Positions 60,791 through 64,000 of a stretch of DNA of 64,000 nucleotides are shown in pieces. The DNA lies in contig CACKGK010000006.1 of assembly GCA_902599665.1 (NCBI GenBank), positions 17,999 through 81,998 on the forward strand. Direction: 5' to 3'. The stretch comes from an uncultured Pelagibacteraceae bacterium. GTDB taxonomy: Bacteria > Pseudomonadota > Alphaproteobacteria > Pelagibacterales > Pelagibacteraceae. The notes under the pieces are model-generated. The model saw nothing but the letters and a program-made list of their open reading frames with translations. It had not been told where the DNA came from and ran no database searches. Every line of letters begins with the position of its first letter. Position 1 is the first letter of the stretch. A program made the position numbers and the translations under genes.

Positions 60791-61733
60791 AGTAGCCATT
60801 TTAGACGACTATCAAAACGTAGCTCAAGAATTTATAGATTTGAAAAATCTTTCATCAAAGTTTGATATTGAGATTTTTAGCGAACCTTTTGAAAATGAGG
60901 ACGATGCCATAGAAAAATTAAAAGAATTTGAAGCTCTGCTTATTATGAGAGAAAGAACATTAATTACTGCAAATCTTATTAAAAGTTTGAAAAAACTAAA
61001 ATATATTTCTACAAGCGGAATGAGAAATAAAGCCATAGATCTTGGAGCAACAAAAAAAGCTAAAATCCTTGTTACTGGAACAGAAATAAACTCAAACCCT
61101 ACGTGTGAACTAACATGGGCATTAATTTTAGGGCTAGCTAGAAATATAAAAGTGGAAGTTGATAACATGTATCAAGGCTATTGGCAGACAACAGTGGGAG
61201 TTGAATTAAAAGGAAAAATTCTTGGTCTTATTGGCTTAGGAAAAGTTGGATCTCAAGTTGCCAAAATTGGAAAAGCGTTTGGTATGCAAGTAATGGCATG
61301 GAGTGAAAATCTTAGCTTAGATAAATGTAAAGAGCTTGATGTTTTGCCTTCAAGCAAAGAAGACATAATCCAAAATTCTGATTTCATATCAATTCATGTA
61401 CAGGGAGGAGAAAGATATAAAGGTTGTTTTAAACTTGCTGAGTTTGATAAAATGAAAAAAACAGCCTTTTTGATTAACACCTCAAGAGGTCCAATTGTAA
61501 ATGAAGATGATTTGATTATAGCACTTTCAACTAATCTAATCGCTGGTGCTGGAATTGATGTTTATGATAAAGAGCCTTTGCCTGCTGGTCACAAATTAAG
61601 ATTTGTACCTAATGCACTTTTACTTCCACACGTAGGTTATGTAACAGCTGAAAATTATTCTATTTTTTATACACAAATGATTGAAAATTTAGAAGCTTGT
61701 GTTGCCGGTAAGCCTATAAGAGAAATAAAGTAA
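60783..61733 (+). CDS. D-isomer-specific 2-hydroxyacid dehydrogenase
   Basis: I use Met 60783 (316 residues), eight bases inside the permease end. The Rossmann motif GLIGLGKVGSQVAKIGKAFGM and the catalytic Arg (NTSRGP), Glu (DVYDKEPLP) and His (LLPHVGYVT) are present. The enzyme reduces 2-oxo acids to D-2-hydroxy acids, or the reverse, with NAD(P). Next to two other 2-oxo-acid enzymes, a shared substrate pool is likely. It may be of the phosphoglycerate or hydroxypyruvate type, but no serine genes are adjacent. Confidence 0.92.
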   Translation: MLKVAILDDYQNVAQEFIDLKNLSSKFDIEIFSEPFENEDDAIEKLKEFEALLIMRERTLITANLIKSLKKLKYISTSGMRNKAIDLGATKKAKILVTGTEINSNPTCELTWALILGLARNIKVEVDNMYQGYWQTTVGVELKGKILGLIGLGKVGSQVAKIGKAFGMQVMAWSENLSLDKCKELDVLPSSKEDIIQNSDFISIHVQGGERYKGCFKLAEFDKMKKTAFLINTSRGPIVNEDDLIIALSTNLIAGAGIDVYDKEPLPAGHKLRFVPNALLLPHVGYVTAENYSIFYTQMIENLEACVAGKPIREIK

Positions 61734-61734
61734 A

Positions 61735-62640
61735 GTGGAATTGCCAGTTGTAAATCATCCAGATTATGAAGCAAAGATTGGTGATGATAACAAATTTCCA
61801 ATTAAAAAGTTTGGCGAATTAGCAAATTTTCTTAAAAATGAAAAAGTAGTTAAAAAATTTTATAAACCTGAGCCATGTTCAATTGATACACTTAAAGAGG
61901 TTCACTCGGAGGAGTATATTTTAAAAATTAAAAAAAAAACATTAGAGGAAACATTAGTTAAAAAAATAGGCTTTCCTTTAGTTGATAGTGTTGTGAGAAG
62001 GTCTTTAGTTGCAACAGGTGGAACCGTGTTAGCTTCTAAATTGGCCATTAATTATGGAATAGCTTGTAATACCGCTGGTGGAAGTCACCATGCAATTTAT
62101 GACGAGGGAGCAGGATTTTGTGTTTTTAACGATGTAGCTGTTGCTGCAAAATATCTTTTAAATAGAGGATTGGCTAATAAAATTCTCATTCTTGATCTAG
62201 ATGTACACCAAGGAAATGGAAACGCAGAAATATTTAAAGATGAAAATAATGTTTTTACTTTTAGCATGCACTCAAAAGTAAATTACCCTCCTATAAAGTC
62301 AAAAAGTGATTTAGATGTTGAGCTCGAGCAAGACATGGAAGATGTTCAATACTTAGATATTTTAAAAAAAAATTTAATTTTTTTAAACGATTTCAATTTT
62401 GATTTTGTATTTTATATTGCAGGAGTTGATATTCATTTAGGTGATAGATTAGGCAAGTTAAAAATTACTGACATAGGAATAAATAAGAGAGATGACATGG
62501 TTATTAGAAACTTTTTTGAAAAAAGAATTCCTATTTGTGGAGTTTTAGGCGGTGGTTATAATAAAGATTTTGAAAAACTTGTTGAATTACATGCAAGTTT
62601 ACATAAAAATTGTGCAAAATATTTAAATGACAAAAAATAA
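61735..62640 (+). CDS. HDAC/AcuC-superfamily deacetylase
   Basis: The 301-residue protein has the arginase/deacetylase zinc site: GGSHHAIYDEGAGFCVFNDVAVAA with the His-His pair, DLDVHQGNG (Asp and His ligands), VDIHLGDRLGKL (third ligand region) and the transition-state Tyr in GGGY. Bacterial members remove acetyl groups from polyamines, amides or proteins such as acetyl-CoA synthetase. The start is GTG at 61735, one base after the dehydrogenase. msrB overlaps its end by 14 bp. Substrate is unknown. Confidence 0.9.
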   Translation: MELPVVNHPDYEAKIGDDNKFPIKKFGELANFLKNEKVVKKFYKPEPCSIDTLKEVHSEEYILKIKKKTLEETLVKKIGFPLVDSVVRRSLVATGGTVLASKLAINYGIACNTAGGSHHAIYDEGAGFCVFNDVAVAAKYLLNRGLANKILILDLDVHQGNGNAEIFKDENNVFTFSMHSKVNYPPIKSKSDLDVELEQDMEDVQYLDILKKNLIFLNDFNFDFVFYIAGVDIHLGDRLGKLKITDIGINKRDDMVIRNFFEKRIPICGVLGGGYNKDFEKLVELHASLHKNCAKYLNDKK

Positions 62641-62998
62641 CCCAAATTTATCAGATCAACAAAAAAAAGTTTTATTTGAAGAAGCAACAGAGCCACCAGG
62701 CTCAAGCGAATTAAATCATGAAAAAAGAGAGGGTGCCTATCATTGTGCTAATTGTGGAGTAAAGTTGTTTGACTCAAATACTAAATATGAAAGTGGATCT
62801 GGCTGGCCTTCATTCTATGAATCTTTGCCTGATGCATTTGAAACCACAACCGATTATCACATTGGTTATGCTAGAACCGAATATCATTGCAAGAATTGTG
62901 GAGGTCATCATGGTCATATATTTGACGACGGTCCACAACCCACGGGCAAAAGATACTGCAATAACGGTGTTTGCTTGGTTTTTAAACCAAATAAATAA
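62627..62998 (+). CDS. msrB: Peptide-methionine (R)-S-oxide reductase MsrB
   Basis: The 123-residue protein has both zinc CxxC pairs (CANCGVKLF and CKNCGGHHGHIFDDGP), the core SGSGWPSF and the catalytic cysteine in GKRYCNNGVC. It reduces methionine R-sulfoxide with thioredoxin. The motif reads RYCNNGVC rather than the more common RYCINSASL, placing a second cysteine five residues after the catalytic one. It has no signal peptide, so it is cytosolic. It is the last gene of the 55-63 kb run. Confidence 0.94.
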   Translation: MTKNNPNLSDQQKKVLFEEATEPPGSSELNHEKREGAYHCANCGVKLFDSNTKYESGSGWPSFYESLPDAFETTTDYHIGYARTEYHCKNCGGHHGHIFDDGPQPTGKRYCNNGVCLVFKPNK

Positions 62999-63061
62999 TA
63001 CAAACTTAAAATTATCTTGTTAAATTTTCTTGTCCAATATAGGTTTTTATAAATACATGAT

Positions 63062-63898
63062 ATGAAAAAAATACTTTTGGTCTCATTTCTCGTTTTATTT
63101 ACAAGTAATTTGAGCGCAGATGTATCCAATAATATTTCACGATATATATCTAATTTAATCCCTGGTGAGGGTGATACAGAGGTTAGTATTGATTTAAGAG
63201 AAAATAATAAACCCGATTATAGTATTCTTACAGTAAGAGAGATTGAAAAAACTGAAAATGGAAATTTTTTTTCTCAGTTATCTTTATTTAATACAGAAAA
63301 AGATAATGATGAAAGAATTGTAGCTAATATTGGCTTAGGTAAAAGATCATTAAGCCAAGACAATTCGCTAATGACTGGTTTCAATGTTTTTCTCGATTAT
63401 GATGATGCTGGAAACTTAAGATCTAGTTTTGGTTTAGAAGCAAGAAGTGCAGTTTTAGAATTTATGTACAATTATTATTTTGGACTAGATGATGCGTCAG
63501 ATGAAAAAGTTTTAGATGGATACGAATTAGGTTTGGCATCACAAATTCCTTATCTACATTGGGCAGATGTATTTATTAATACTTATGAATGGGAAGGTGT
63601 TTCTAGAGACGATGTAAAAGGTACAAAAATTGGATCAGAATTATTATTAAGTCCAACATTAAATCTAGAAATTGCGTATGATGATAAAGACAAAAAGGGA
63701 TTAGAAGATGAGTGGTATGCAAAAATAATGTTTGTTCATCCTCCAAGAAATAAAAATTCTTTACAAGATGGTTTCATAAGTGCAAATACATGGAGAGATC
63801 AAAAAGATATGTCTGGTCAATTGTTAACAAAAGTAAAACGTAATAATAAAATTTTTGTAGAATTTAATGGTAAATCAACAATATCGAGAGCTGATTAA
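63062..63898 (+). CDS. Inverse-autotransporter-like outer-membrane beta-barrel protein
   Basis: The 278-residue protein has a signal peptide (MKKILLVSFLVLFTSNLSA) and then alternating beta-strand patterns. The segment VANIGLGKRSLSQDNSLMTGFNVFLDYDDAGNLRSSFGLEARSAVLEFMYNYYFGL matches the intimin/invasin barrel plan (LGLGQR...NAFYDYD...LGLGAE...NGYF). A later segment DGYELGLASQIPYLHWADVF fits the same fold. No Ig-like passenger follows the barrel, so it is a barrel alone. It starts 63 bp after msrB, and the next gene overlaps as TAATG. Function is unknown. Confidence 0.75.
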   Translation: MKKILLVSFLVLFTSNLSADVSNNISRYISNLIPGEGDTEVSIDLRENNKPDYSILTVREIEKTENGNFFSQLSLFNTEKDNDERIVANIGLGKRSLSQDNSLMTGFNVFLDYDDAGNLRSSFGLEARSAVLEFMYNYYFGLDDASDEKVLDGYELGLASQIPYLHWADVFINTYEWEGVSRDDVKGTKIGSELLLSPTLNLEIAYDDKDKKGLEDEWYAKIMFVHPPRNKNSLQDGFISANTWRDQKDMSGQLLTKVKRNNKIFVEFNGKSTISRAD

Positions 63899-64000
63899 TG
63901 AAAATGACTTTTAGAATATTAATTTTCGTAAAAATCATAATGTTCTTTTCAATCTCAACTTTGCATGCTGCAAGCACAACTGGCCTTGCAAGTGTATACA
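63898..64000 (+). CDS. Secreted protein, N-terminal part (cut by window edge)
   Basis: An open frame begins at ATG 63898, overlapping the upstream stop as TAATG, and runs off the right edge after 34 codons. It encodes a signal peptide (MKMTFRILIFVKIIMFFSISTLHA) with probable cleavage before ASTTGLASVY. It is too short to identify. Tight coupling to the beta-barrel gene suggests that the two exported products act together. A second in-frame ATG two codons later is an alternative start. Confidence 0.65.
   Translation, partial: MKMTFRILIFVKIIMFFSISTLHAASTTGLASVY

Overview
The window is a low-GC, very tightly packed piece of alphaproteobacterial core chromosome. It most resembles the SAR11 clade (Pelagibacterales, Candidatus Pelagibacter-like). 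Supporting evidence: heavy A/T bias and lysine/asparagine/isoleucine-rich proteins; intergenic gaps mostly under 60 bp; a permuted two-piece tmRNA of the alphaproteobacterial kind; alphaproteobacterial gene orders (tkt-gap-pgk beside DUF4164-zapA; tolQRAB-pal-cpoB-tilS-ftsH-folP-glmM; xseB-ispA-dxs; hflK-hflC-DUF2065-degP; mreBCD-mrdA-rodA); and RpoH as the only sigma factor seen. The species assignment is inference from these features; no database was searched.

Layout. 1-3107 (minus): pgk (cut by the window edge), gap and tkt, central carbon metabolism. 3161-6487 (plus): a DUF4164-like coiled-coil protein, zapA, 5-formyl-THF cyclo-ligase, ymdB, yebC and a diverged RuvC-type resolvase. 6546-12833: the Tol-Pal envelope system with cpoB, interrupted only by a strong terminator after pal, then tilS. 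12897-19279: ftsH, folP, glmM, thiD, purA. 19272-21186 (minus): rpoH and rluD. 21208-21284: tRNA-Arg(UCG). 21285-23728 (minus): an ABC-2 exporter and a Sua5/TsaC protein. 23749-26763: xseB, ispA, dxs. Then aroC (-), pdxH (+), ispB (-). 29622-36018: an S49 peptidase, glyQ, glyS, ppdK. 36015-37846 (minus): nadC, nadA. 37905-38271: tRNA-Leu(GAG) facing the split ssrA. Then thyX (+) and an Mrp-type ATPase (-). 40122-44598: hflK, hflC, DUF2065, a Do-like protease, miaA. 44652-49693: ilvB, ilvH, ilvC, leuA (branched-chain amino acids). 49695-55146: mreBCD-mrdA-rodA (rod shape). 55223-62998: dadA-like oxidase, fused indolepyruvate:ferredoxin oxidoreductase, EamA permease, D-2-hydroxyacid dehydrogenase, HDAC-family deacetylase, msrB. 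63062-64000: an inverse-autotransporter-like beta-barrel and the start of another secreted protein.

How the genes fit together. PPDK with gap/pgk/tkt suits a reversible or gluconeogenic trunk pathway. ispA, dxs and ispB supply isoprenoids and the quinone tail. Tol-Pal, MreBCD/PBP2/RodA, ZapA and GlmM build and divide the envelope. FtsH, HflKC, the Do protease, RpoH and tmRNA form a protein quality-control set. The dadA-iorAB cluster looks like a catabolic module for amino-acid-derived 2-oxo acids.

I found no CRISPR array, insertion sequence, prophage, defence island or clearly new multi-gene system. The most interesting points are a GAPDH whose cofactor-site residues look NADP-type, an Mrp/ApbC protein without its CxxC iron-sulfur motif, a non-canonical RuvC at the ruvC locus with no ruvAB beside it, the split ssrA, a stand-alone inverse-autotransporter barrel, and extreme compaction: all five convergent protein-gene pairs overlap, -10 boxes overlap face to face, and several predicted transcripts are leaderless or nearly so. 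Apart from the tRNA-Leu/ssrA interval, no gene-free stretch exceeds about 120 bp.
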